Assembly (NCBI RefSeq): GCF_022230885.1
Contig: NZ_JAKGCT010000005.1
Location: 186,001 to 250,000 of the forward strand
Direction of reading: 5' to 3'
Origin: Paenalcaligenes niemegkensis
GTDB lineage: Bacteria > Pseudomonadota > Gammaproteobacteria > Burkholderiales > Burkholderiaceae_B
DNA: 64,000 bases
Shown here: positions 28,527 to 37,675 of the stretch, in pieces
How positions within the stretch are numbered: position 1 is the stretch's first letter
Layout of the letters: each line of letters starts with the position of its first letter
Position numbers and translations under genes: made by a program
Notes under the pieces: model-generated
What the model was told of the DNA's origin: nothing
Database searches by the model: none
Seen by the model: only the letters and a program-made list of their open reading frames with translations

Positions 28527-29834
28527 CTACATTTTTGAAGGCAGCCACATAACGAGCCCGGGCAGCAAAGCCAGTACACCCATCATCAATAAATACAGTG
28601 TAATAAAGGGTATGGCGGCGCGGTACATTTCCTGAATGGTGGTGTGACGCGCTACCCCCTGTAACGCGAATAACGTGTATCCGAAGGGCGGGGTGATATT
28701 GCCTATAGACATATTGATCAGGAAAATCGCCCAGAACCAAATGGGCTCAAACCCTAGGGCCATGATAATTGGCTTGTACAGGGGGACCAGCAGGATCATT
28801 ACCGCTATCTGGTCAATGAACATGCACAGTACGAAGCCCAGCGCCATTAGCAAGATAAACATCACAACTGGTGACCATTCCAGTGCCGTTACCGCTTTGA
28901 CCAAGCTTACAGTGACACCGCTCATGTTCAGCACCTGGCTAAATGAAACTGAACACACCATGATGATCATGATCATGCAGGTGGTCCATGCGGTGGAGCG
29001 GAGGGCCTCGATCAGGGTGTTGAGCCGTAGAGTCGCAAACAAAGAACATACCACTGCAGCCACAACACAGCCCAAGGCGGCAGCTTCGGTTGGAGTCGCG
29101 ATGCCTGAGATGATCAAACCGAGAATGGCGACAATAATGGCGAGAAACGGTATGGCTTTTAATACAAGACGACTGCGCTGCGACCAGGGCAGGGTAGACG
29201 TTTCGTTTAGCGGAGGGGCCAGTTTGGGATTAATCTTGACCCGAATGATGACATAGGTGAAAAACGCAAGCGCCAGCAAAATACCAGGCACAATTCCGGC
29301 TACTAACAAGCTGGAAATCGATACGCTTGCCAAGATCCCAAGTACAACGGCCATCACACTTGGTGGAATAATCGGAGCCAGGCTTGACCCACCCAGGATG
29401 GTTCCTATCGACAAGTTACGCTGATAGCCACGTTTTTCCATTTCAGGCAGCAGTGATGCACCCATCATGGCCGCCACCGCCATTGCGGAGCCTGAGAGCG
29501 CGCCGAAGATCGTTGAAAGTACGACGCTGACGATATAAAGCCGGGATCGGACAGCGCCCACCAGCCCATCAACGGCATCAAACATAACGTTGACGGCGCT
29601 AGAGCGGAATAAGATTTCGCCCAATAAAATAAAAAGAGGAATCGCCGCCAATGACAGACTGCCCCCGGTGTCGTACATCGAATTGACAACCAGCAGCACT
29701 CCTTTGAAACTGCCCGATAAAATGTACAGGCCAATCAGATTGAGCGTTAGAAAAGACAAGAAAATCGGCAGCCCGGTTGCGAATAGCAGCAGCATCAAGA
29801 CCAAGGCGCCTGTAATAAACACATACCATTCCAT
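28527..29834 (-). CDS. dctM: TRAP transporter large permease, DctM family
   Basis: Large membrane subunit, 435 residues with about twelve hydrophobic segments. Family loops include SGSAMAVAAMMGA, IIPPSVMAVVLG and NMSIGNITPPFGYTLFALQGV. It overlaps dctQ at the shared base 29834 and is followed by the SDR gene. With the neighbouring DctQ and DctP it forms an importer, presumably for the acid activated by the acyl-CoA ligase; this link is inferred from a shared candidate operator. Confidence 0.94.
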   Translation of the reverse strand: MEWYVFITGALVLMLLLFATGLPIFLSFLTLNLIGLYILSGSFKGVLLVVNSMYDTGGSLSLAAIPLFILLGEILFRSSAVNVMFDAVDGLVGAVRSRLYIVSVVLSTIFGALSGSAMAVAAMMGASLLPEMEKRGYQRNLSIGTILGGSSLAPIIPPSVMAVVLGILASVSISSLLVAGIVPGILLALAFFTYVIIRVKINPKLAPPLNETSTLPWSQRSRLVLKAIPFLAIIVAILGLIISGIATPTEAAALGCVVAAVVCSLFATLRLNTLIEALRSTAWTTCMIMIIMVCSVSFSQVLNMSGVTVSLVKAVTALEWSPVVMFILLMALGFVLCMFIDQIAVMILLVPLYKPIIMALGFEPIWFWAIFLINMSIGNITPPFGYTLFALQGVARHTTIQEMYRAAIPFITLYLLMMGVLALLPGLVMWLPSKM

Positions 29835-30385
29835 TAGGCGACCTCATCGTGTGTGCCAGGGGTTGCAGTGCGGCAAAAAGAGCACAGGAAATGACGCAGG
29901 TAATACAGGCCTGAACTGCCCAGCGCGTACACAATGGCTGTCATTAACCACCATTTGGGTATGGGTGTGACAGCGATCATCATTACACCGCGCTTATACA
30001 AGCGAAGTAACTCAATCCACCCGAACCAGGCGGCAAGCAGGCAAACGGCGCATGCCAACAGCATAGTGAAGCGCTCCAGCCACTTTGATCCACCCGGAGG
30101 TAGTGCCTTGACGACCATATTCATATTGGCATGGCCGTTTTTCCAGGCCAGCATCGGCGCTGCCAGAAAAGCGACCAATGCGAAACTGATGCCAGCGGTA
30201 TCGGGCGCCCAGCTGCTTGGCATATGTAGCCAATATCGGGCAATGACTTCCCATGCCAACACGAGAGTCAGGTAGGCTGCTGCAATCATGCTCACACCAA
30301 ATAGAGCTCGGGTAAGGCTATCGTGCGCCCACATTAGCGAGTGAGTGATGCCGCCATTCGGGCGGCGTTGAACGGCATGATTCAT
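29834..30385 (-). CDS. dctQ: TRAP transporter small permease, DctQ family
   Basis: Small membrane subunit, 183 residues, four hydrophobic segments. Conserved features include WEVIARYWLHMPSSWAPD and the ENGHANMNMV-like loop (KNGHANMNMVV). It overlaps dctP by four bases at its start and dctM by one base at its end, indicating coupled translation of the three subunits. Confidence 0.92.
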   Translation of the reverse strand: MNHAVQRRPNGGITHSLMWAHDSLTRALFGVSMIAAAYLTLVLAWEVIARYWLHMPSSWAPDTAGISFALVAFLAAPMLAWKNGHANMNMVVKALPPGGSKWLERFTMLLACAVCLLAAWFGWIELLRLYKRGVMMIAVTPIPKWWLMTAIVYALGSSGLYYLRHFLCSFCRTATPGTHDEVA

Positions 30386-31362
30386 TTGCTCGTCAAACCT
30401 TTTTCGAGCGCTAATTTATGAAGTTCTGCTCCATCCGCCCCTGAACGGGCTTCTACTTGTTTCCATACCCCAGCTTCAAACATAGCATTAACAGCGGGAG
30501 CCACTTCAGGGCCGAACTCGGTGATTTGCAACCCAGCATCTTGCATCGCTTTGTCTTCAGCGGCCCATAACTCAGCAAATTTGTCACGACCCGAGCTTTC
30601 CAGCTCAATCGCCACGTCCATAATGATGCCCTGCGCTTCCTGGCCAAGGTCTTCCCACGTGTCGAGGTTCATGAACAGGATGTGATTAGTCACGCCAAAG
30701 GTAGGACGGGTCATGTATTGGGCTACCTCGTACCAGCCGTATTCCATTGCGCCAAACACGGGCCATGCGGCACCATCCACTACTCCGCGCTCAAGTCCTG
30801 AGAAAATTTCACTGGCAGGCAAAGTGACGACTGCTCCGCCCAGTTCGCTAACCATGTCATGGTAGGTGGCTGACGCGCGTATTTTACGGCCTTGCAGGGC
30901 ACCGTCCTGTCCGATAGGTTGGCGGAGCAGAACGTGATAGCCCGAAGCAGCCGAAAAGACGCCAATCAGTTTCAAGCCACGAGTTTGATAATGCTGGTCG
31001 ATCAGTTCGTAAGCGCCGCTTTCACGGCGCGCTATGGGGTCATCTTTCATAGCGTCCAAAGCGAAGGACATTCCTGTTTCACCCAAATGGTACGCGCCAT
31101 GGGTAAATAGCATGTCAAACAGACCCGAGGACACGGGCTGCAGTTGCTCAAAGGGTGGCACAGTCTCGGGGCCCCGCATCTCGGCGCTTAACTTGCCTTC
31201 TGATCGTTCTTTAAGATTGCTGATGAACTGGTCAACAAAGACAGGCACTGCATTGTAGTTATTGTCCCAACCGGACAGAATCGTAAGGTTTTTGGCTTGA
31301 GCGGCGGATGCGCCAAGCAGGCAGGCACACGATAAGGTTGTGGCGAGTAATTGACGAATCAT
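30382..31362 (-). CDS. dctP: TRAP transporter substrate-binding protein, DctP family
   Basis: Periplasmic receptor, 326 residues, with a signal peptide ending at ASAAQAKN. It lacks a lipobox, unlike the other DctP in this window. Typical features are GMSFALDAM, LQGRKIRASATYHDM (substrate-carboxylate Arg region) and GLERGVVDGAAWPV. First gene of the TRAP operon, preceded by a 480-base intergenic region with a candidate IclR site and inverted repeats. Ligand probably a carboxylic acid. Confidence 0.93.
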   Translation of the reverse strand: MIRQLLATTLSCACLLGASAAQAKNLTILSGWDNNYNAVPVFVDQFISNLKERSEGKLSAEMRGPETVPPFEQLQPVSSGLFDMLFTHGAYHLGETGMSFALDAMKDDPIARRESGAYELIDQHYQTRGLKLIGVFSAASGYHVLLRQPIGQDGALQGRKIRASATYHDMVSELGGAVVTLPASEIFSGLERGVVDGAAWPVFGAMEYGWYEVAQYMTRPTFGVTNHILFMNLDTWEDLGQEAQGIIMDVAIELESSGRDKFAELWAAEDKAMQDAGLQITEFGPEVAPAVNAMFEAGVWKQVEARSGADGAELHKLALEKGLTSK

Positions 31363-31496
31363 GAAGTTGTCTCCGCACGAATTTAATTATTAAAAGAGGC
31401 TCTTCTCTAGCGTTTCTAAGGCGCTCGTTATAGCGGACTAAGCCCGCCTAAAAGTTGTTTAACGATAAGCACGGGTATGAGTGACGTCAAGAAAAA

Positions 31497-31516
31497 TTGC
31501 AAAATCAAGTTTCGCT
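31497..31516. promoter_or_regulatory. candidate IclR-family operator upstream of the TRAP operon
   Basis: TTGCAAAATCAAGTTTCGCT matches 16 of 20 bases with the site beside the iclR start (25348-25367), including the whole TTGCAAAA and TTTCGCT ends. It lies 135 bases upstream of dctP. Confidence 0.5.
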
Positions 31517-31546
31517 AGGCGGAATTATGGGTTTGGCTGATTTAAG

Positions 31547-31628
31547 CTTTCGAAAGGCAAAAAATAGCGTTTGAGTATCGTAGAGCGAAAGCTTCTGCTC
31601 AAACCGCTGTGCCTGAGGCTTTCGATAC
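31547..31628. promoter_or_regulatory. palindrome and inverted repeats in the dctP-propeller gap
   Basis: A perfect palindrome CTTTCGAAAG (31547-31556) is followed by GCGAAAGCTT (31585-31594) and GGCTTTCGATAC (31617-31628), whose CGAAAGC and GCTTTCG arms can pair. All three share a CTTTCG core. The function is unknown; a second operator set or a small hairpin is possible. The rest of the 31363-31839 gap holds only the candidate IclR site and the Fur box. Confidence 0.35.
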
Positions 31629-31705
31629 GCGGAGGGCTGTATATAGCGTCTGACAATTACCACGCTTATTCATTTACCGAAGATATGCTGTTAATATTCG
31701 ACAAA

Positions 31706-31720
31706 TGAAAATCATTATCA
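31706..31720 (+). promoter_or_regulatory. Fur box
   Basis: TGAAAATCATTATCA matches 14 of 15 bases of the 7-1-7 Fur consensus TGATAATNATTATCA, with further ATCATT on the right. It lies 120 bases upstream of the propeller protein and TonB receptor genes, so iron repression of that pair is expected. Confidence 0.85.
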
Positions 31721-31839
31721 TTCGTGTTGATTGATGAATTGTAAGCACGTAGGTCGCCGTACAACGACGATTGTGCGGCGCCTTACGTCGTCTACACCCT
31801 AATAGGCACAACTGCTGTCGACTTATCGGAGATCCCCTA

Positions 31840-32964
31840 ATGCCCGTCGCCCCACGTTTAATAACATCCCTGTTTACCGCACTGGTGCTGTCGTTACCCT
31901 TCACAATGTCAGTTCATGCGGAATCGTTAGCACCGGCTGCCACAGTTGTGCCCGAGACCCAGCAGAAATACGAAATCACGGGCGAAGGTGCACTGCGCAG
32001 AGAGTTAGCGCATGGGGTGTACCAAGTGGTTTACAGCCCGCTGACCACTTCTATTTATGTCGCTTCGTCTGAGGCCATGAAGAATGTTCATGGCGGAGCC
32101 ATTTATCAGTTGGATCCGAAAACGCTTGAGACTACAGGCCTGTTTCACCTCGATGAAAAAAGTTTCGGGCTGGATATTAATCCCGCTGGTGATACCTTGT
32201 TTGTTACTCATAGCCTGTCCAGTGCAGTCAGTAAGCTTGATTTGAAAACAGGCAAGGTAATGGCCCGGCTGAAATTTACGGATACCAGCGAAGATGGTAG
32301 CCCTTATGGACCTCGCACCGTTTTGTATGAGCCCGAGACTGATACCGTGTATGTCGGAGGAGTGGGCGATCCAGGCATGATTTGGGTAATCGATGCTGAG
32401 ACTTTTGAGCTGCAAGCCAAGATTCCCAACGCCGGAAAATGGGTTACGGGTCTGTTGTCCGATGTTGGCAATAACCGCCTTTATGCCGCCAACGGTGACG
32501 GCGAGGTTTTGGTGATTGATACCAGCAATAATCAAATACAGCATCGCTGGAAACCCGCTGGCAGCGACGCCGCGCTGTTGCTGAACCTGGCTCACGACGC
32601 CTCCGGCCATCGCTTATTCGTTACCGACGATTCTCAATTGAAAATGACACTGGTGCTTGATGATCAGACAGGCCGTGTCATTAAACGCTTGCCGCTGGGC
32701 GATTCGATGGATATTAAGTACCAGGCTGCTGATAACGCCTTGTATGTAAGTCATCGCGGCCAGGGAACCGTGTCTATTCTCGACGCCGACACCTATCAGG
32801 TGACCAATACCTACAAGCTCCCGCCAAATCCAAACAGCCTGCTGCTTGTGCCTGATCAAGAGGCTCTGTATGTGACCGTCAAGACACCGTTTACGCCGGA
32901 GTACACGGCCAGTGGTCCAGGCAGCGTAGTACGGATAAGCTTGCCCGTTCATCCTGCAAACTAA
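31840..32964 (+). CDS. secreted YncE-like beta-propeller protein
   Basis: Periplasmic protein with a signal peptide (TALVLSLPFTMSVHAES) and six to seven YVTN-type propeller repeats, each with a xLYVxx strand and a V-x-D-x2-T turn (for example NNRLYAANGDGEVLVIDT and DNALYVSHRGQGTVSILDAD). It has 374 residues from the ATG at 31840, which follows GGAGA. E. coli YncE is a Fur-regulated periplasmic propeller of unclear function; here the gene is directly ahead of a TonB-dependent receptor and behind a Fur box, so a role in siderophore or haem handling is inferred. No catalytic site is evident. Confidence 0.85.
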   Translation: MPVAPRLITSLFTALVLSLPFTMSVHAESLAPAATVVPETQQKYEITGEGALRRELAHGVYQVVYSPLTTSIYVASSEAMKNVHGGAIYQLDPKTLETTGLFHLDEKSFGLDINPAGDTLFVTHSLSSAVSKLDLKTGKVMARLKFTDTSEDGSPYGPRTVLYEPETDTVYVGGVGDPGMIWVIDAETFELQAKIPNAGKWVTGLLSDVGNNRLYAANGDGEVLVIDTSNNQIQHRWKPAGSDAALLLNLAHDASGHRLFVTDDSQLKMTLVLDDQTGRVIKRLPLGDSMDIKYQAADNALYVSHRGQGTVSILDADTYQVTNTYKLPPNPNSLLLVPDQEALYVTVKTPFTPEYTASGPGSVVRISLPVHPAN

Positions 32965-32974
32965 GGTGAAATAA

Positions 32975-35184
32975 ATGGCTGCTATCCGTTTTTTTCCATC
33001 GACGATCGGGATAGTATTGGGTTACGCCGTTGCCTCGACGGTCCAGGCTCAGTCACCCACTGCCCAGCCGGAGCCTAGCGAGCTCTCTACCATCACTGTG
33101 AAAGCCAGCGCGGATGCTTCGGCTGAAGGTCTGTCGCCAGAGTTCGCGGGTGGACAGGTCGCCCGTGGCGGTCGTGCCGGTGTGCTGGGAACCCGCGACA
33201 ATATGGATACCCCTTTTAGCATTACCAGCTACACAAACCGTTTGATGCAAAGTCAGCAAGCACGCAGTGTGGCAGATGTCGTACAGAACGACCCGGCAGT
33301 GCGCACGGCTCGAGGATTTGGAAATTTTCAGGAAACGTTTTTTATTCGTGGCTTTCTGACCGTGTCGGACGATATCGCGTATAACGGCTTATTTGGCCTG
33401 TTGCCTCGTCAATATACGGCGGTTGAGTCGGTCGAGCGCGTTGAGGTACTGCGTGGCGCAAGTGCTTTCCTGTATGGCGCAGCACCTTCCGGCGGTGGTA
33501 TTGGAGGAACGATTAATGTGCTGCCTAAACGTGCTGATGACGAACCGTTGTCCCAGTTAACAGTGGGAACCGCAAGTGGTTCCCAGCTATATACTGCCGC
33601 AGATATAGGTCGCCGCTTCGGTCCGGATAACAGTACTGGCGTGCGGATCAACCTGGCTCGTCGTGACGGAGACACAGCGGTAGATGACGAGAAGGTGTCG
33701 ATGAATCTGTTTAATGTCGGGGTTGACTGGCGTGGCGAGCAGACACGCTTGTCAGCCGATCTAGGCTTTCAGGAGTACCGGCTGAAAGGCATACGCCCGA
33801 ACGTAACGCTAGCTGAAGACCTTACTGCTGTGCCTGATGCGCCGTCTAATAAACTTAACTACGCGCAACCCTGGACGGTTTCCAATGAACATAGCTTATT
33901 TGGAACTGTGCGTGCTGAGCACGACCTAAGCGATACGGCAACACTATGGGCTGCTTTGGGAGCCAAACGGGGCAAGGAATTCAACTCGCTGGCTAGTCCC
34001 ACCGTATCTGATGCAACAAGCGGCGACGCCAGTTTTACCCGTTTTGATAACCGTCGTCAGGATGATGTGAAAACAGGCGAAGTGGGTTTTCGCGGTACTT
34101 TTGACACGGGTGCAGTCAGCCATCGCTTGGTTGCCTCTGTTTCGCATTTTGAACATAAAGAAAAAATGCAGTTGCCATGGGCTTAAACACACCCTTGGAC
34201 ACCAATATCTATGACCCTATTAACTGGCTTCGACCGGATTTTGCACCAGGCTCATTTATTGGTAATGACCTGAAAAATCCCAGTCTGACCAATCGCACGC
34301 GCCTGACCAGTTTCACCTTAGGCGACACCTTGTCCTTTTTGGACGACAGGGTCGAGTTGACCGTGGGTTTGCGTCATCAGCAGATGCGGCATGTTTCCTA
34401 CGAATACTTCACTGGTGAGGCCGCCGGAGAAAACAGTCAAAAACGTACCAGCCCTGTAGCTGGTGTTGTGTTCAAGGTGCGTGACGACATTTCTTTGTAT
34501 GCCAACTACATAGAGAGCCTGGCTCAGGGCGACACCGCTCCAGCCACTCAGGGAGGCAATCCGGTGCTGAACGGCGGACAACGGCTATCGCCCTATGTGT
34601 CCAAGCAAAAAGAAATTGGTATTAAATATGATGGAGGCAGGCTGGGGGCGGGGCTGGCGTTATTTACCACCTCCAAGCCGCGGGCTTTTGTGAACGACGA
34701 GCTGGTGTATGAAGCTGCCGGTAAAGACCGCCATAGCGGGGCCGAGCTGACCGTGTATGGTGAAATCAGCGAGGGTCTGCGGCTGTTGGGAGGGCTTACT
34801 TACCTGGAGGCGAAGCAACGTTCTACCGGCGATGCCGCCAGTGATGGGAAACGCGTTATCGGCGTGCCGCGACTGCAAGCTAATCTGGGGCTGGATTGGG
34901 ATGTGCCCGCCATCGAAGGTTTGTCATTAAGTACCCGGGTCATTGCCACCGGCAGCCGTTACGCCAATGCGCAAAACACCTTGCGTGCGCCTGGCTGGGT
35001 TCGTGTTGATTTGGGCGCTAATTACCTGACCGATGTGGGCGGGACGCCCGTTACGTTCCGCCTGCAAGTCGAGAACGTCGCTAATCGCGATTACTGGTCA
35101 TCGGTGGGAGGCTATCCCAACAATGGATACCTGGTACTGGGCAACCCACGGACGCTAATGCTGAATGCATCTATGGAGTTTTAG
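32975..35184 (+). CDS. TonB-dependent siderophore receptor (frameshifted)
   Basis: Outer-membrane receptor, 736 residues after correction. Signal peptide ends at TVQAQ; a TonB-box-like STITVKA follows near 40. The plug domain has TPFSITSYTNRLM, VQNDPAVRTARGFGNFQETFFIRGF and VERVEVLRGASAFLYGAAPSGG. The barrel ends in NASMEF with the required terminal Phe. The frame breaks at the A-run 34161-34166 (HKEKMQLPWA stop); one more A gives HKEKNAVAMGLNTPLD and continuity. Plug sequence resembles receptors for ferric siderophores; the ligand is not identifiable. Follows the propeller gene by ten bases in a Fur-controlled operon. Confidence 0.92.
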
Positions 35185-35190
35185 GAGTTT

Positions 35191-35220
35191 GGGCTACACG
35201 ATACAGGTGTAGCCCTTTTA
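35191..35220 (+). terminator. intrinsic terminator of the TonB receptor operon
   Basis: Perfect nine-base stem GGGCTACAC / GTGTAGCCC followed by TTTTA. Confidence 0.9.
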
Positions 35221-35246
35221 GCTGTTTGATAAGTTAAACCCGGCGA

Positions 35247-36206
35247 CTAAGCGAGCTTTTGTTCTATATATGAATCCCGACTGGTTTTAAAGCGTCGACC
35301 TTCGAATTCGAGCCAGCGCCTAAGCACTTTTACCTCGTCGCTTTCAAGCAGAGGGCTGACAAAGTGGTACGAGGCTTGCGACTTCACCGCAATGGGGATG
35401 GGGGCCACCAAGTGACCTTTCTTCAAGTCTTCAATTACTAAGGCCATTCGGCCCATGGCGATGCCTTGTCCTGAGAGCGCTGCCGTTATCGCAAGCTGAG
35501 ACAAATTAAAGTGCATGCCTGTGTGCTTGACGGGAAGTTCGTGCCCACTCTTCTTTAACCAATGATCCCACTCGGTGTTCTCAGGTGCGGCATCCCATGG
35601 TTTGGCGTCGTGAAGCATAAACTTCGCCGGAATAGACTTGTGGTGCGCAATATCAGGGTGGGCTGATAAAAAAGCCGGGCTGGCAACAGGTATTAACCAT
35701 TCATTTAAGAATTCAGTGGCGCGGATGTCGTTGTAATGGCCAGGGTCGAAGCGTATAGCGGCCTTAATGTCATCTTCTTCCATGCGAAAACGATCCAGCA
35801 TATGAAACTCGCCATGTACCCGGATCGCAGTTTCAGGATGCGCGCGCATGAGGCTACCCATTCTGGGGGTAAGCCAGATCATGGCGAACGAAGGTGAACA
35901 GCTAATGGCAGTAACCGTTTCATTTTGGCGAGACGGACGAAAAGAGGCAATTTCGCGGGCCAGGTCTTGAAAGCTGCGCTGAGTCGTGACGCTTAGCTGT
36001 TCACCTTCGTGAGTTAATTGCAAATTGCGATTCCCTCGTACAAAAAGGGCTACTCCTAAATACTCTTCCAGTTTTTTTACCTGCTGGCTAACCGAGCCTT
36101 GGGTGACACTCAGTTCGGTGGCGGCGCGCGTAAAGCTTAGATTACGAGCAGCTGCATCAAAACTGCGTAGCCACGCTAATAAAGAGGCAGAAAGGTTTTT
36201 TTCCAT
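35247..36206 (-). CDS. LysR-family regulator, GcvA/DsdC-like
   Basis: LysR regulator, 319 residues, with the winged helix FDAAARNLSFTRAATELSVTQGSVSQQVKKLEEYLGV and a GcvA/DsdC-type effector domain. The segment LHDAKPWDAAPENTEWDHWL and the later GQGIAMGRMALV parallel DsdC. It is divergent from a D-serine dehydratase gene, as dsdC is from dsdXA in E. coli, so activation by D-serine is a strong inference. The 126-base gap between the two starts is AT-rich and should hold the operator. Confidence 0.88.
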   Translation of the reverse strand: MEKNLSASLLAWLRSFDAAARNLSFTRAATELSVTQGSVSQQVKKLEEYLGVALFVRGNRNLQLTHEGEQLSVTTQRSFQDLAREIASFRPSRQNETVTAISCSPSFAMIWLTPRMGSLMRAHPETAIRVHGEFHMLDRFRMEEDDIKAAIRFDPGHYNDIRATEFLNEWLIPVASPAFLSAHPDIAHHKSIPAKFMLHDAKPWDAAPENTEWDHWLKKSGHELPVKHTGMHFNLSQLAITAALSGQGIAMGRMALVIEDLKKGHLVAPIPIAVKSQASYHFVSPLLESDEVKVLRRWLEFEGRRFKTSRDSYIEQKLA

Positions 36207-36332
36207 TAGTTTAACTAATGCCTATTTGCTTAAAAATGATTTGTCTAAAAAAATTAAACCACTCAGACTATAAAACAATAAATATAAAGATCAGCTTGTC
36301 ATAATTAACGTAACTTGTTGGAATATTTAATA

Positions 36333-37645
36333 ATGTACGTAGAAAGTACGCTAAATGATACAGAGGCGCCAGCGCTTTGGCTCAACCCTGATATTAACCC
36401 TAATAGGCAAGAAGATGCTTTTTCAGCTATTACTATTGCTGATGTTAAGGAAGCCGAAAAACGCTTGGAGCGTTTTGCCCCTTATTGCTGAAGCTATTTC
36501 CCGAGCTAGTTGAACATGACGGATTGATTGAGTCAGACTTACTGTCCGTTGGCGCTCCGCCAGGCTTGCATCAGCCTCAAGGGACGTTCTGGATTAAAGC
36601 TGATCATGCTCTGCCCATAGCAGGATCAATAAAAGCTCGGGGCGGTATACACGAGGTCTTGGAGTTCGTTGAAAACCTTGCGTATAAACACGGGTTAATT
36701 GTTGATGACGGTTCGTATTTAAGTTTAGACAGCGCAAAGGCGAAGGCTGTTTTTAGGCAATATAAGGTTGCAGTAGGATCTACGGGTAATTTGGGTTTAA
36801 GTATTGGCATTATTTCTGCAGCCTTAGGATTACAGGCTACGGTGCATATGTCGGTTGAAGCTAAACAATGGAAAAAATCGCGGCTTCGAGCTAACGGGGT
36901 AACGGTGCTTGAGTACACCGGTGATTATGCTCAAGCAGTTGAGGCCGGGCGGCTAGAGGCGGCAGAAGATCCCTATGCTTATTTTGTTGATGATGAAAAA
37001 TCAGTTTCCTTATTTGCTGGTTATGCGGTGGCAGCGAGCCGGCTGCAGCAACAGCTACACAAAAAGAATATTCCTGTTGATGCGCAGCATCCGTTATTTG
37101 TGTACCTGCCCTGCGGGGTAGGGGGCGCGCCAGGAGGGGTGGTGTATGGCTTAAAGCATGTTTTTGGTAAGCACGCGCATTGTTTTTTTGTCGAGCCACA
37201 GCAGTCGTCATGCTTTCTAGTACAAATGCAGCATCCTGAGCATGAAGGCATCAGCGTTTACGACGTGGGGCAAAATAATCAGACCGAGGCCGATGGTCTG
37301 GCTGTACCTGCAGCGTCGCTACTGGCTATCGACGCAATGCGTTCCCGCTTGTCTGGCATTGCAACCATGGCAGATGAGTATTTATTTGCAGATCTTTATG
37401 CGTTGCAAAGCAACGAGGGTTTGAAAGTAGAGCCTTCCGCAGCGGCTGCTTGCAGTGGGCCCCGCGCGCTATTCAATACCACGCAAGGCAGACAATACAT
37501 TGAAGCGAATGGTCTGGGCGACATCTTGGATAACGCCAACCATATTCTTTGGACAACGGGAGGGTTGTTCGTACCTCCCGATGAATACCACGAGTATTTG
37601 GCTCGTGGGGCAACGGTTAACCAGCAAATATTTGCTGCGTCTTAA
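36333..37645 (+). CDS. dsdA: D-serine dehydratase (frameshifted near 5' end)
   Basis: PLP enzyme converting D-serine to pyruvate and ammonia. It has 437 residues after correction. The start at 36333 reads MYVESTLNDTEAPALWLNPD and continues to LERFAP, where the frame breaks at the C4/T2 run 36478-36483; one more base gives RFAPLLLKLFPE, the DsdA segment. The PLP Lys lies in PIAGSIKARGGIHEVL, the phosphate loop is PCGVGGAPGG, and VGSTGNLGLSIGI and WATGG-like (LWTTGGLFVP) motifs match the E. coli enzyme. It heads an operon with a peptide ABC importer and an M81 peptidase. Confidence 0.93.
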
Positions 37646-37675
37646 CCAATAACACTAACTAGAAGGGTGGAGACT

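Noticed and set aside
28675..29256. 193-codon open frame on the plus strand
   Set aside because: It is antisense to the DctM gene and has no family similarity.
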